Source: CAWDNM01 sp964521195
Lineage (GTDB): Bacteria > Actinomycetota > Coriobacteriia > Anaerosomatales > JAAXUF01
Reading direction: 5' to 3'
Assembly (NCBI GenBank): GCA_964521195.1
Contig: CAZFRE010000003.1
Location: 124,001 to 188,000, forward strand
DNA length: 64,000 nt
The number at the start of each line of letters is the position of its first letter. The stretch's first letter is position 1. A model generated the notes under the pieces. The model saw only the letters and a program-made list of their open reading frames with translations, had not been told where the DNA came from and ran no database searches. This document shows positions 39,696 through 47,872 of this stretch, one piece after another. The translations under genes and the position numbers were made by a program.

Positions 39696-40235
39696 TCAGT
39701 CGCAGTTCGCGATGGTCGCCGCGATCCCGTCGAGTTCGATGTGGTCGCGCTCGACCGCACCGATGGCCAGGAAGGTCTCGACCACCTTGGGGTTGCTGGC
39801 ACGACCGGCCACTTCGGCGTAGAAGTTGGACGCGCGCAGCTCGCGGGCGAGCGACTCCTTGACGTTGTCGCACCAGGTGCCGCGACCGTCGCCGGGTTCG
39901 TTGAGGTCGACCGGAACCGGCGCACCCGCAAGCTTGCAGAACACCGAGCAGTGCTCGGCCTCGACGCTCGCGAGTCGCTTGAACGCGCTGGCAAGCTTGG
40001 GATTCTCGATGTGGCCGGCGAGGGCGCGGTAGAAGCGCGCGTTCCCTCGCTCCATGTCGATGGCGTGAAGCACGTCCGCCCTCTCGGCTTCGGTGAGTTG
40101 AGGTGGCGTCCCGTTCTCGACATACTCGGTGGTTCGGACGAAGTTGTCCTCGGCCACGCCACAGAATGGACAGCGGCTGGGCGGTCTGACCCCCAGATAC
40201 GTCTCGCCACAGATCCTGCACCGGTAGAAATCCAC
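39696..40235 (-). CDS. reverse-type rubrerythrin
   Basis: Non-haem iron peroxidase for oxygen and peroxide defence in anaerobes. The 179 residues start with a rubredoxin-like domain (CRIC at 6-9 and CPFC 16 residues on), followed by a four-helix diiron domain with Glu in DMERGNARFY, E-x-x-H in VEAEHCSVF and E-x-x-H in VERDHIEL. The rubredoxin-first order is that of reverse rubrerythrins. I start at GTG 40235, preceded by AAGGGGGA. GTG 40256 is a longer alternative. It probably shares a transcript with the upstream DJ-1/PfpI gene, 41 bp away. Confidence 0.9.
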   Translation of the reverse strand: MDFYRCRICGETYLGVRPPSRCPFCGVAEDNFVRTTEYVENGTPPQLTEAERADVLHAIDMERGNARFYRALAGHIENPKLASAFKRLASVEAEHCSVFCKLAGAPVPVDLNEPGDGRGTWCDNVKESLARELRASNFYAEVAGRASNPKVVETFLAIGAVERDHIELDGIAATIANCD

Positions 40236-40276
40236 AGTTCCCCCTTGCGTGTGCACCGCCCCTGACGGTGCCGTTG

Positions 40277-40795
40277 TCAGTCCCTCGGCAAGCCGAGCAG
40301 ATCGCCGACCCTTACCCCGAACTCAGTCGCCGCCTCCGGCCCGTTCGCCGTGACGATGCGTCCGTCCACGGTCACCGGTTCCCCGGTCCAGACCGCCCCG
40401 TGCGCGGTGAGGTCCTCCTGCTGCGTCGGGAAGGCGGTCGAACGCACGCCCCGAAGCAGTCCCGCGTGCGCGAGCGTGGACGGAGCGATGCAGATAGCGG
40501 CGAGCACGCCGTCGTGCCGCACGATCCGTCGGGCGAGTTCGTGCGAGGCCGCGTCGTCGAAGAACACCGTCGCACCGCCGCCTCCGACGAACACGACCGC
40601 ATCCCAGTCCCGGCCCGTCGCATCCTCCACGGACAGCAACGCCGTCGCTCGCAAACCGAGCTTTCCGATACAATCGCCCGGTGCGGTGCTCGCCGTCGTG
40701 ACCGTCGCGCCGCGCGATTCGAGCACGCGCTTCGGCTCGGCGTATTCCTCGTCACGGAACACGCTCGGGGCGATGATCATGAGTACTTCGGGCAC
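40277..40795 (-). CDS. DJ-1/PfpI family protein
   Basis: A 172-residue flavodoxin-like protein of the DJ-1/PfpI superfamily (proteases, glyoxalases, chaperones). The nucleophile-elbow cysteine is in AAICIAPSTLAHAG, with VVFVGGGGATVFFDD before it and an acidic Glu in the N-terminal part. The usual His after the Cys is replaced by Ile-Ala-Pro, so the activity is unclear. GTG 40795 is chosen for the GGAAGGA 7 nt upstream. ATG 40825 is possible. It lies first in a stress pair with rubrerythrin. Confidence 0.85.
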   Translation of the reverse strand: MPEVLMIIAPSVFRDEEYAEPKRVLESRGATVTTASTAPGDCIGKLGLRATALLSVEDATGRDWDAVVFVGGGGATVFFDDAASHELARRIVRHDGVLAAICIAPSTLAHAGLLRGVRSTAFPTQQEDLTAHGAVWTGEPVTVDGRIVTANGPEAATEFGVRVGDLLGLPRD

Positions 40796-40817
40796 GGGGC
40801 GTTCCTTCCGCGGAACC

Positions 40818-40846
40818 TTGTGCATAAGCTTTGCTAAGGATTATAC
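40818..40846. promoter_or_regulatory. overlapping divergent promoters
   Basis: On the plus strand TTGTGC (40818-40823), 17 bp, TTATAC (40841-40846) points at the ferredoxin gene. On the minus strand the same core reads TATAAT (40845-40840), pointing at the DJ-1/PfpI gene, with a poor -35. The two -10 elements share bases, so polymerase could occupy only one side at a time. Confidence 0.6.
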
Positions 40847-40901
40847 CCCTACCGCGTGCGCGGCCGGCACCCGCACATACGACTTGAGAGGCGAGGATTC
40901 T

Positions 40902-41969
40902 TTGACACACGAAGCGCCGGCCGAGACCACCGAGACCGATACCGCACACAGCTCCGCCGACAGGTCTGTTGCACTGCGCATACGCGACGTGGTGACCGGC
41001 CGCTGGTTCGTGAAGACCGCGTACCTGGTGTTCTTCGTGTATGCGTGCGTCCAGTTGTTCCGTTTCGCCGCTTGGGCACGCGGCACCGGTCCGTTCGTGC
41101 CGCGACCGGAGGCGCCGGCGGGGCTGCTCCCGGTCGGGCACTACACCAGCTTCTTCGCGTGGCTCCGGGGCGGCGGTTGGGACACGCTGCTCCCGGCTGG
41201 GCTCGTGATCATCCTCGGCGCGCTGGCCGTGTCGGTCCTCTTCAGACGAGGTTTCTGTGGATGGATCTGCCCCGTCGGCACGGTGTGGGAGGCGTTCGCC
41301 GCCATAGGAAAGCGCGTCCTCGGGCGGAACTACCCGCTCCCGCGCTGGATGGACATCGCCGGTCGGATCGTGCGCTTCATCCTGGCCGCGATGGTCGTGG
41401 GGATGCTCATGTCTGTCTCATTGGCCGAGGCGGTCAACTTCCGCACCCTGCCCTACATGTGGGTCGCGGACCTCAAGACGATCGGGCTCATGATCGAGCC
41501 GTTGTACCTCATCGTCGTGCTGGTGGTCGGCGTCGTCTCGGCCGTGATCGGGCCGCTTTGGTGCCGGTACCTCTGCCCGGTCGGCGGCATCTACTGCGCG
41601 GCGGCCGCTCTGTCGCCGTGCGCCGTAGCGCGCGACGAGGACCTGTGCATCCAATGCGGCAAGTGCGCGAAGACATGTCACGCGTTCTGTCGGCCCGACA
41701 CGGTTCGCACCGTCCGGGACACCGAGTGCGACGGCTGCATGGAATGCGTGAAAGTCTGTCCGGTCGATGGGTGCCTCGAGGCCAAGGTGTACGGCAAGGC
41801 CCGCATCGCACCGTGGGTGTGGCCCCTGCTGGTCGTGGGCGTATGGCTCGCCATATACGGCGCGGCGAAGGTGACCGGCAACTGGGACGCGGGGGTGCCA
41901 CTGGAAGGCTTCAAGGCGGCCGTCAACTCGGGGATCCTCGAGCAGAAGAGCGTGCCGCAGGGCCAGTGA
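40902..41969 (+). CDS. NapH/NosR-like 4Fe-4S membrane protein
   Basis: A 355-residue polytopic protein with about five membrane helices. It has two CxxxCP motifs after helices (GFCGWICPVG and WCRYLCPVGG) and two ferredoxin-type [4Fe-4S] motifs (CIQCGKCAKTC and CDGCMECVKVCP). This is the NapH/NosR/RdxA C-terminal pattern, associated with electron transfer across or at the membrane. TTG 40902 follows GCGAGG with a 5-nt spacer. No terminal reductase gene is adjacent, so its redox partners are unknown. Confidence 0.87.
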   Translation: MTHEAPAETTETDTAHSSADRSVALRIRDVVTGRWFVKTAYLVFFVYACVQLFRFAAWARGTGPFVPRPEAPAGLLPVGHYTSFFAWLRGGGWDTLLPAGLVIILGALAVSVLFRRGFCGWICPVGTVWEAFAAIGKRVLGRNYPLPRWMDIAGRIVRFILAAMVVGMLMSVSLAEAVNFRTLPYMWVADLKTIGLMIEPLYLIVVLVVGVVSAVIGPLWCRYLCPVGGIYCAAAALSPCAVARDEDLCIQCGKCAKTCHAFCRPDTVRTVRDTECDGCMECVKVCPVDGCLEAKVYGKARIAPWVWPLLVVGVWLAIYGAAKVTGNWDAGVPLEGFKAAVNSGILEQKSVPQGQ

Positions 41970-41985
41970 CCGCATGTCGCGCCTG

Positions 41986-42018
41986 ACCGTCGCGCCGCCG
42001 CAGGGGTGGCGCGACGGT
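41986..42018 (+). terminator. hairpin after the ferredoxin gene
   Basis: A perfect 11-bp stem (ACCGTCGCGCC with GGCGCGACGGT) with an 11-nt loop starts 16 bp after the stop. There is no T-run, so it may terminate poorly or only protect the 3' end. Confidence 0.5.
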
Positions 42019-42068
42019 CGTCAGCGGCCTCACGGGGTGGACTCGAGCCGTCATCGCGAGTGGTATCA

Positions 42069-42088
42069 TGTACACAATCTTGTGTACA
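42069..42088. promoter_or_regulatory. 20-bp palindromic operator candidate
   Basis: TGTACACAA-TC-TTGTGTACA is a perfect 9-bp inverted repeat with a 2-bp centre. It is AT-rich against its surroundings and overlaps a possible -10 element (TATCAT, 42064-42069), 49 bp before the oxoamine synthase start. The form suits a dimeric regulator such as a GntR- or TetR-type repressor. No regulator gene is adjacent. Confidence 0.65.
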
Positions 42089-42136
42089 ACCGTAGCGGAG
42101 CGACCGGGGTCTTCCGCCGCCGAGAGGGGATCACAC

Positions 42137-43357
42137 ATGCCTGACGTCACCTTGGTGCGCGATGGGGTCGACCTGCGTGTCGCCGAGTTCGTCGAGCGCA
42201 AGCGGCTGATGCGAGAAGCCGAACGCTACTTCTACCTGCAGCCGACCAAGGGTCCGGTGAACAACCGGGTGGCGATGGCGGACGGGCGCGAGATGATCAT
42301 GCTCGCCTCCTACAGCTACCTCGGACTCATAGGCCATCCCCGCATCGATGCTGCTGCCAGAGAGGCCGTCTCCGCCTACGGCACCGGGGCAGGCGGCGTG
42401 CGGCTGCTCACCGGCACGAGCGACCTGCACGAGCGCCTCGAGGCGCGCATCGCTGAGTTCACGAAGCGTGAGGACGCGTGCGTGTACTCGAGCGGGTACG
42501 TCACCAACGTCGCGATCATCACCGGCTTGACCGGGCCGGGGGACGTGATCCTCATGGACAAGCTCGACCACGCGTCCATCGTCGATGGCGCGCTGTTGTC
42601 GGGCGCGAAGTGGCGCACGTACCGCCACAACGACATGGACCACTTGGAGAAGCTGCTGCGCAAGTCGCGCGAGGACAACGATGCCGCGACGATCCTCGTG
42701 GTCGCGGACTCGGTGTTCTCGATGGACGGCGACGTGATGGATCTGCCCAAGACCAAGGAGCTGTGCGAGCGCTTCGGAGCGCGCCTCATGGTCGATGAGG
42801 CCCACTCGATCGGATCGCTCGGTGCGACAGGACATGGGATCGAGGAACACTTCGACATGGTCGGCTCGATCGACCTGAAGATGGGCACGCTGTCCAAGTC
42901 GATCCCGAGCGTGGGTGGCTACCTCGCGGGCAGCGCCGAGATCATCGACTACCAGCGCCACATGTCCAGGCCGTTCATCTTCTCGGCGGCGCTCCCGCCT
43001 GCGTCGGCCGCCGCCGCGCTCGAGGCGCTGGACGTCATCGAGGACGAGCCGTGGCGCGTCACCGAACTGCACCGTATCCAGGACCTCTACACGCGCGGCC
43101 TCAAGGCGCAGGGCTGGAACACCATGGATTCGACCACATGCGTCGTCCCGGTCCTTGTCGGCGACGAGGGCAAGACGATGGACCTCACGCGGATGCTGTT
43201 CGACCGCGGCGTATTCGTCTGCCCGATCGTGCATCCCGCGGTGCCCCGCGGAAGCGATCGGTTGCGCACCTGTCTGATGGCGACGCACACCGACGAGGAC
43301 GTCGCGCAGGTGCTCGACGCATTCGCCGAGTCGGGACGGGCGTTGGGGCTCATCTAG
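42137..43357 (+). CDS. PLP-dependent alpha-oxoamine synthase (BioF/Kbl/SPT family)
   Basis: Condenses an amino acid with an acyl thioester and releases CO2 (or, in Kbl, works in reverse). The 406 residues show the glycine-rich YGTGAGGVRLLTGTSDLHERLE, VYSSGYVTN, DEAHSIGSLGATG (PLP ring contact), and the Schiff-base lysine in GTLSKSIPSVGGY. The N-terminal 45 residues before LASYSYLGLIGHP are a little longer than in BioF. No other biotin, threonine-degradation or sphingolipid genes are nearby, so the substrate is open. ATG 42137 follows GAGAGGGG. The upstream palindrome suggests its own regulator. Confidence 0.87.
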   Translation: MPDVTLVRDGVDLRVAEFVERKRLMREAERYFYLQPTKGPVNNRVAMADGREMIMLASYSYLGLIGHPRIDAAAREAVSAYGTGAGGVRLLTGTSDLHERLEARIAEFTKREDACVYSSGYVTNVAIITGLTGPGDVILMDKLDHASIVDGALLSGAKWRTYRHNDMDHLEKLLRKSREDNDAATILVVADSVFSMDGDVMDLPKTKELCERFGARLMVDEAHSIGSLGATGHGIEEHFDMVGSIDLKMGTLSKSIPSVGGYLAGSAEIIDYQRHMSRPFIFSAALPPASAAAALEALDVIEDEPWRVTELHRIQDLYTRGLKAQGWNTMDSTTCVVPVLVGDEGKTMDLTRMLFDRGVFVCPIVHPAVPRGSDRLRTCLMATHTDEDVAQVLDAFAESGRALGLI

Positions 43358-43400
43358 CGCCGCCTCGGTCTCGGTCACGGAAGTGCGCAGGTCCATGGGC

Positions 43401-43431
43401 TAGAATGAGCGCGGCCCCGCAGGGGTCGCGC
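43401..43431 (+). promoter_or_regulatory. possible -10 element and hairpin before the GGDEF-HD-GYP pair
   Basis: TAGAAT (43401-43406) is followed by a GC-rich hairpin, GCGCGGCCCC/GGGGTCGCGC (43409-43431, one wobble pair). The -35 position is weak. The hairpin may mark the end of the previous transcript or structure the leader of the next. Confidence 0.3.
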
Positions 43432-43490
43432 AGCCATCAGTCTCGACGGCGCTCACGACGCCGCGCCCGTCGAGCCAGTGGGGGACCACG

Positions 43491-45650
43491 ATGCCGACAG
43501 CAGACCGTGGAATCGAGACCGTCGAACAACGCCGCGTCCGAGTGGCCCGGACGGCGGTACCGATTCTCATCGGCTCGTTCTTCGTGCTGTGCCTGCTGCC
43601 GGGAATCGTGCCGCTGGTTCTCAGGCAGATCGTGTTCCTCACGCCGCTGACGGTCGCGGCCCTGTCGATAGCGACGATCGTGCGGATCGCTCCCAAGAGC
43701 GCCGAGCTCCGCGCGTGGTCGGCCTTCGGGCTCGCGGTGGCCGCGCTGCTGGCGAGCGAGACGTACTACTCGGCGTATCAGGTCTACGTCACGCCTGCGG
43801 GTCCGCCTTCGCCATCGGCGTACGACGCGCTCAATCTCGTCGCCGCGATCTGCGCGCTGGCGGCCCTGTTCTTCGCAGCCGGCGTGAGTCGGCTTCCGCG
43901 CGCCACGCTGTTCGTGCTCGTGTCCGACCTGGTCTCCATGTCGGCGGTGCTCTACGCGTCGGTCTTCTGGTTCTGGATGCGCATACTCTCGACCCCCGCG
44001 ACCGCGTGGCAGATGGGCGCGCGCTGGGCCGCGTATTCGTCGCTTGGCCTCGCGCTGCTCGCGGGCCTGGCGTGGCTGAGTGCCGGCACCAAGACGTCCA
44101 AGGACCGCGACATCATCTATCTGCTAGTCGGATCCATCGCGATCTTCGCGATCGGCATCGTGACGTGGCCGCTTCGTCAGGTCGGGACGTTCGATGCGAC
44201 GGCCCGTATTGCGAATGCGCTCGATTCCACGATCGTCATGCTCGGGTACTGCCTGACCATGATGGCCTCGCTCATCCGGCTCGTGCGCTCTGACGGGGGA
44301 TGGCGCATCACGATGGGCCGCTCGGTGGACACGAGCCAGATGTGGCAGTCGTCGCTGGTCTCGGCGGTGGTGCTCGGAGCATCGGCTCTGATGGGCGTCG
44401 CAGCCTTCGGCATGCCCGCGACCGAGAGTACGCGGGGGCTGTACGTCGGCGCGGCAAGTGTGGCGATCATGGCGCTTGTGGCACGCACCGGCTTCGCGAC
44501 GTATGAGACGAGCACGCTGCGCGACACGTCATCGACCGACCCGGTCACGGGCGCCCTCAATCACCGCGCGTTCCAGGAGGCATGTGATGAGCGCATCCTG
44601 TCGGGTCGCCGACGCGGCATCCCCTTCGTGCTGGTGGTGCTGGACCTGGACGGGTTCGGTCGTGTGAACACGTTGCTCGGACACGCGGAAGGCGACGAAG
44701 CGCTCCGCGCCGTGGTCTCGGCACTCCAGAACGCCGCAGGTCGTGCTGGAAGCGTATACCGGCTGTCAGGCGACGAGTTCGCTGTGATCGGCACGGGGGT
44801 CAGGACGGGTGATGCGCTGGCGTTCGCCTCCGCGCTGGTTGACGCGGTAGGCGCGGTCGAGCCGACGCCAGGCTTGTCGTTGTCGGCCTCCATGGGGGTC
44901 GTGAGCTGCGAGAACTGCCGCGACTCCAAAGAGGACCTGCTGCGCCGTGCGGATGCCGCCCAGGTCTGGGCGAAGTACCACGGCAAGGGCAGGGCCGTCG
45001 CCTACGACGAGCGCATCGTTCGCGCGCTCGATATCGAGGAGCGCATGCGGCTGAATGAGGAGCAGTCCTACATCGCGGTAGCCCGCGCACTCGCCGCCGC
45101 TGCGGATGCCCGCGATGCGCGCAACTACTACCACGCACGCAACGTGGCGTCGCTCGCGCTTCTGCTTGCCGAGGAGAGCGGGCTCGACGCACAGCACTGC
45201 CGGCTCATCGAGATCGCGGCTATCCTGCATGACGTCGGCCGCATCGCCATGCCCGATCCGGTCATGCCGGCGTTCAAGCGAGGGCAGCGGCAGTCCCGGG
45301 CGGATGAGGAGCACGCAGCCCTAGGCGCTCAGCTCGTCGGGGCGCTCGGCGTGGAGGGTCTGCCCGAATGGGTCCGGGCACATCACGAGCGCTGGGACGG
45401 CAACGGGTACCCGGACGGGCTTGCCGGTGAGGCGATCCCGATCGAGGCGCGGATCATCGCGCTGGCAGACGCGTACGACGGGATGACGGCGGGACGGCGC
45501 GGCGGGGCATCGATGTCGAAGAGCGCCGCGCTTCAGGAGATCGACCACGGCATCGGCAACAGGTTCGATCCGGTGCTGGCTGAGCGCTTCATCGCGGTCG
45601 TCGGTCGCACCGCGTCGCTCGGTTGGTCCGACGAGTGGCCGGCGGCCTGA
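43491..45650 (+). CDS. membrane GGDEF / HD-GYP protein 1
   Basis: Cyclic di-GMP turnover protein, 719 residues. About nine to ten membrane helices occupy residues 20-335. A GGDEF domain follows (DPVTGALNHRAF, then active-site motif SGDEF near 424-428). An HD-GYP phosphodiesterase domain comes next, with the HD pair in AILHDVGRI near 580 and HHERWDGNGYPDGL near 632-645. The HD-GYP side is complete. The diguanylate cyclase motif has Ser in the first position, sometimes tolerated. No sensory domain other than the membrane part is recognised. The stop overlaps the start of its paralogue (TGATG). Confidence 0.88.
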   Translation: MPTADRGIETVEQRRVRVARTAVPILIGSFFVLCLLPGIVPLVLRQIVFLTPLTVAALSIATIVRIAPKSAELRAWSAFGLAVAALLASETYYSAYQVYVTPAGPPSPSAYDALNLVAAICALAALFFAAGVSRLPRATLFVLVSDLVSMSAVLYASVFWFWMRILSTPATAWQMGARWAAYSSLGLALLAGLAWLSAGTKTSKDRDIIYLLVGSIAIFAIGIVTWPLRQVGTFDATARIANALDSTIVMLGYCLTMMASLIRLVRSDGGWRITMGRSVDTSQMWQSSLVSAVVLGASALMGVAAFGMPATESTRGLYVGAASVAIMALVARTGFATYETSTLRDTSSTDPVTGALNHRAFQEACDERILSGRRRGIPFVLVVLDLDGFGRVNTLLGHAEGDEALRAVVSALQNAAGRAGSVYRLSGDEFAVIGTGVRTGDALAFASALVDAVGAVEPTPGLSLSASMGVVSCENCRDSKEDLLRRADAAQVWAKYHGKGRAVAYDERIVRALDIEERMRLNEEQSYIAVARALAAAADARDARNYYHARNVASLALLLAEESGLDAQHCRLIEIAAILHDVGRIAMPDPVMPAFKRGQRQSRADEEHAALGAQLVGALGVEGLPEWVRAHHERWDGNGYPDGLAGEAIPIEARIIALADAYDGMTAGRRGGASMSKSAALQEIDHGIGNRFDPVLAERFIAVVGRTASLGWSDEWPAA

Positions 45651-47824
45651 TGCCCACGACGCGGACAGGTCGGCGGATCCGGATCGCAGGCTGGCTTGCG
45701 TTCATCGGGCTTGTCGCGGTGGGTGAGGCGGTCATGCTCTCGCCGTTGGCCGCGCCCGAGCGTCAGCTGGCGACCGATATCGTGACGTACCTGACCCCGA
45801 TCGCGCTCGCGCTCATCGCCTCGAGCCACCTCGCGTTCTCGGAGCACGGCGTGGAGCGGAGGCTGTGGGGTCTCGTCGCTCTCGCGAGCGCGTTCCTGTT
45901 GTGCAGCGAGACATACATCACCTGGTACTTCTACGCGGTGGACTGGCGAGGCCCGCAGCTTCCCGCCCCGTTCGAGCTCCTCCAGCTCGGCGCCATGTTC
46001 GCGTTTCTCGGCATCATCGAGATGATGACCGCGTTCGGGGAGACGCCTCTGGTCACGCGTGCCCGGGTTCACGTCGACGTCGCGGCGGCCGTGGTCGTCG
46101 CCGTCGCGTGGACCTACTGGCGCATCATGCTGCCGCTCATCGGTCCTGTGCCCGGTGGCGGATGGCCGGCGGCGGCGGTCACGGCGCTCTACCCGGTCGT
46201 CGGCGTCCTGCTCCTCGCCAGTGTCGGCTTCATGGTCTTCGCCTGGCGGACCTACCGGTGGCGCTCCTGGGAACGGCTTCTCGTCGGGGCACTCGCGTTC
46301 TACGGCGTTGGCCTGCTCTTCGAACCGATCTGGTACTCCGAGATGCTCAAGTCGCCGTATCCATCGGAGGGCGGCATCCTGAGCAATCTGTTCGGCCTCG
46401 GGTTCTACCTGCTGTTCATGACCATCGTGTATCGCGCCACGTCGAGCTCGGAGACCGCCGCGGCTGAGCGCTGGCCGGTTCCCCAGTTCCGCACGGTTTG
46501 GCTTCCGACCGTCTACCCCGTGGTCATCGCGTGCGCGCTTCCGGCCATGGGACTCGCTTCGTTGCGCGTGGGGCATCTGCCCGAGGGGATCGTCGTGGTC
46601 GTACTCACCGCCGCGCTGGGAATACTGCTGGTCGCGCGCGCGTGGCTGAGCAGCCTGGAGCGGATACACCTGCACGGCCTGGCGATCACCGACCCGGTAT
46701 CGGGCGCCTTCAACCACCGCTACCTGCACGAGCGTCTCGCCGAGGAGCTCGCCCGCGCAGGCAGCCGTGACGGAGTGTTGGGTGTCGTCGTCTTCGACAT
46801 CGACGACTTCGGACACCTCAATCACGTGTGGGGCCATGAACGCGGCGACGCGGTCCTGCGCGGCGTCGCTGAGCAGGTGGAGGCGCACGGCGGAACCCAG
46901 ACCACCGTGTACCGGATCGGCAGTGACGAGTTCGCCGTTCTGTGCGTCGGCGCGACCGAGTCCGAGGTGATCGAGCATGCGCGCCGCACGCAGGCGCGAG
47001 TGCGGTCAGCCCCGCTGTTGCCCGTGTCGGCGGTGAGCATGAGCGCGGGCATCGCATTTCATCCGAGGCACGGCGCCGATGTCGACCAGCTTGTGGCGCA
47101 TGCACTCGCCGCTCAACAGATCGCACGTGCTTCTGACAGCGCCGGCCCTGTCGTGTACGACGACGAGGTCGTCGGAAGCATAGACCCTGCGGAGCGGCTC
47201 GCGAGGGCGCGACGACGGTCCCACCGCGCGGTCGTGCGCGCCTTGGCACAAGCGGTGGACGAGCGGTACTCGTACACCAAGGAGCACTCGGAGAACGTCG
47301 CTCAGCTCGCGGTGTCCGTGTCCCAGGTGCTCGGACTCTCAGACGAGGCGGTTCGCGCCGTGGGGCTTGCGGCGCACGTGCACGACCTGGGCAAGATCGG
47401 CGTGCGCGACGAGGTGCTGCTCAAGGAGGGCCCGCTCTCACCGGACGAGCGCCGTGCGATGGAGGAGCATCCGGTGCTCGGCGAGCGGATTCTGGCGCCG
47501 ACGGAGCTCGAAGAGGTCCTTCCCCTCGTGCGCCACCACCACGAGCGTTGGGACGGGGCGGGCTATCCCGATGGACTGCGCGGGCCGCAGATCCCCGTCG
47601 GCGCTCGGATCCTCGCGGTCTGTGACGCCTTCGAGGCCATGACCGCCGCTCGCCCGTACCGCGGGCCCCGCACGTTCGAGGCCGCCGTACGCGAGATCGA
47701 AGAAGGCGCCGGCTCTCAGTTCGATCCCGAGGTCGCCGGTGCCTTCGTGCGTATGGTCACGCATCTGCGCACGCCGGTAGCCGATCACGTCGCGCTCACC
47801 GTCAGCATGGAACCGACCGCCTGA
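45650..47824 (+). CDS. membrane GGDEF / HD-GYP protein 2
   Basis: Second protein of the pair, 724 residues, with the same order: about nine membrane helices (12-350), a GGDEF domain (DPVSGAFNHRYL, motif GSDEF near 424-428) and an HD-GYP domain (HVHDLGKIG near 578, HHHERWDGAGYPDGL near 632-645). The Gly-to-Ser change at the second motif position is expected to weaken or abolish cyclase activity, whereas the HD-GYP residues are all in place. ATG 45650 overlaps the previous stop, so the two are translationally coupled and may act as a heteromer. Confidence 0.88.
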   Translation: MPTTRTGRRIRIAGWLAFIGLVAVGEAVMLSPLAAPERQLATDIVTYLTPIALALIASSHLAFSEHGVERRLWGLVALASAFLLCSETYITWYFYAVDWRGPQLPAPFELLQLGAMFAFLGIIEMMTAFGETPLVTRARVHVDVAAAVVVAVAWTYWRIMLPLIGPVPGGGWPAAAVTALYPVVGVLLLASVGFMVFAWRTYRWRSWERLLVGALAFYGVGLLFEPIWYSEMLKSPYPSEGGILSNLFGLGFYLLFMTIVYRATSSSETAAAERWPVPQFRTVWLPTVYPVVIACALPAMGLASLRVGHLPEGIVVVVLTAALGILLVARAWLSSLERIHLHGLAITDPVSGAFNHRYLHERLAEELARAGSRDGVLGVVVFDIDDFGHLNHVWGHERGDAVLRGVAEQVEAHGGTQTTVYRIGSDEFAVLCVGATESEVIEHARRTQARVRSAPLLPVSAVSMSAGIAFHPRHGADVDQLVAHALAAQQIARASDSAGPVVYDDEVVGSIDPAERLARARRRSHRAVVRALAQAVDERYSYTKEHSENVAQLAVSVSQVLGLSDEAVRAVGLAAHVHDLGKIGVRDEVLLKEGPLSPDERRAMEEHPVLGERILAPTELEEVLPLVRHHHERWDGAGYPDGLRGPQIPVGARILAVCDAFEAMTAARPYRGPRTFEAAVREIEEGAGSQFDPEVAGAFVRMVTHLRTPVADHVALTVSMEPTA

Positions 47825-47872
47825 CGCCGCTTGCTCTTTGCGCGGTCGTACGTGCGAGACTCGCCGCGTGCC

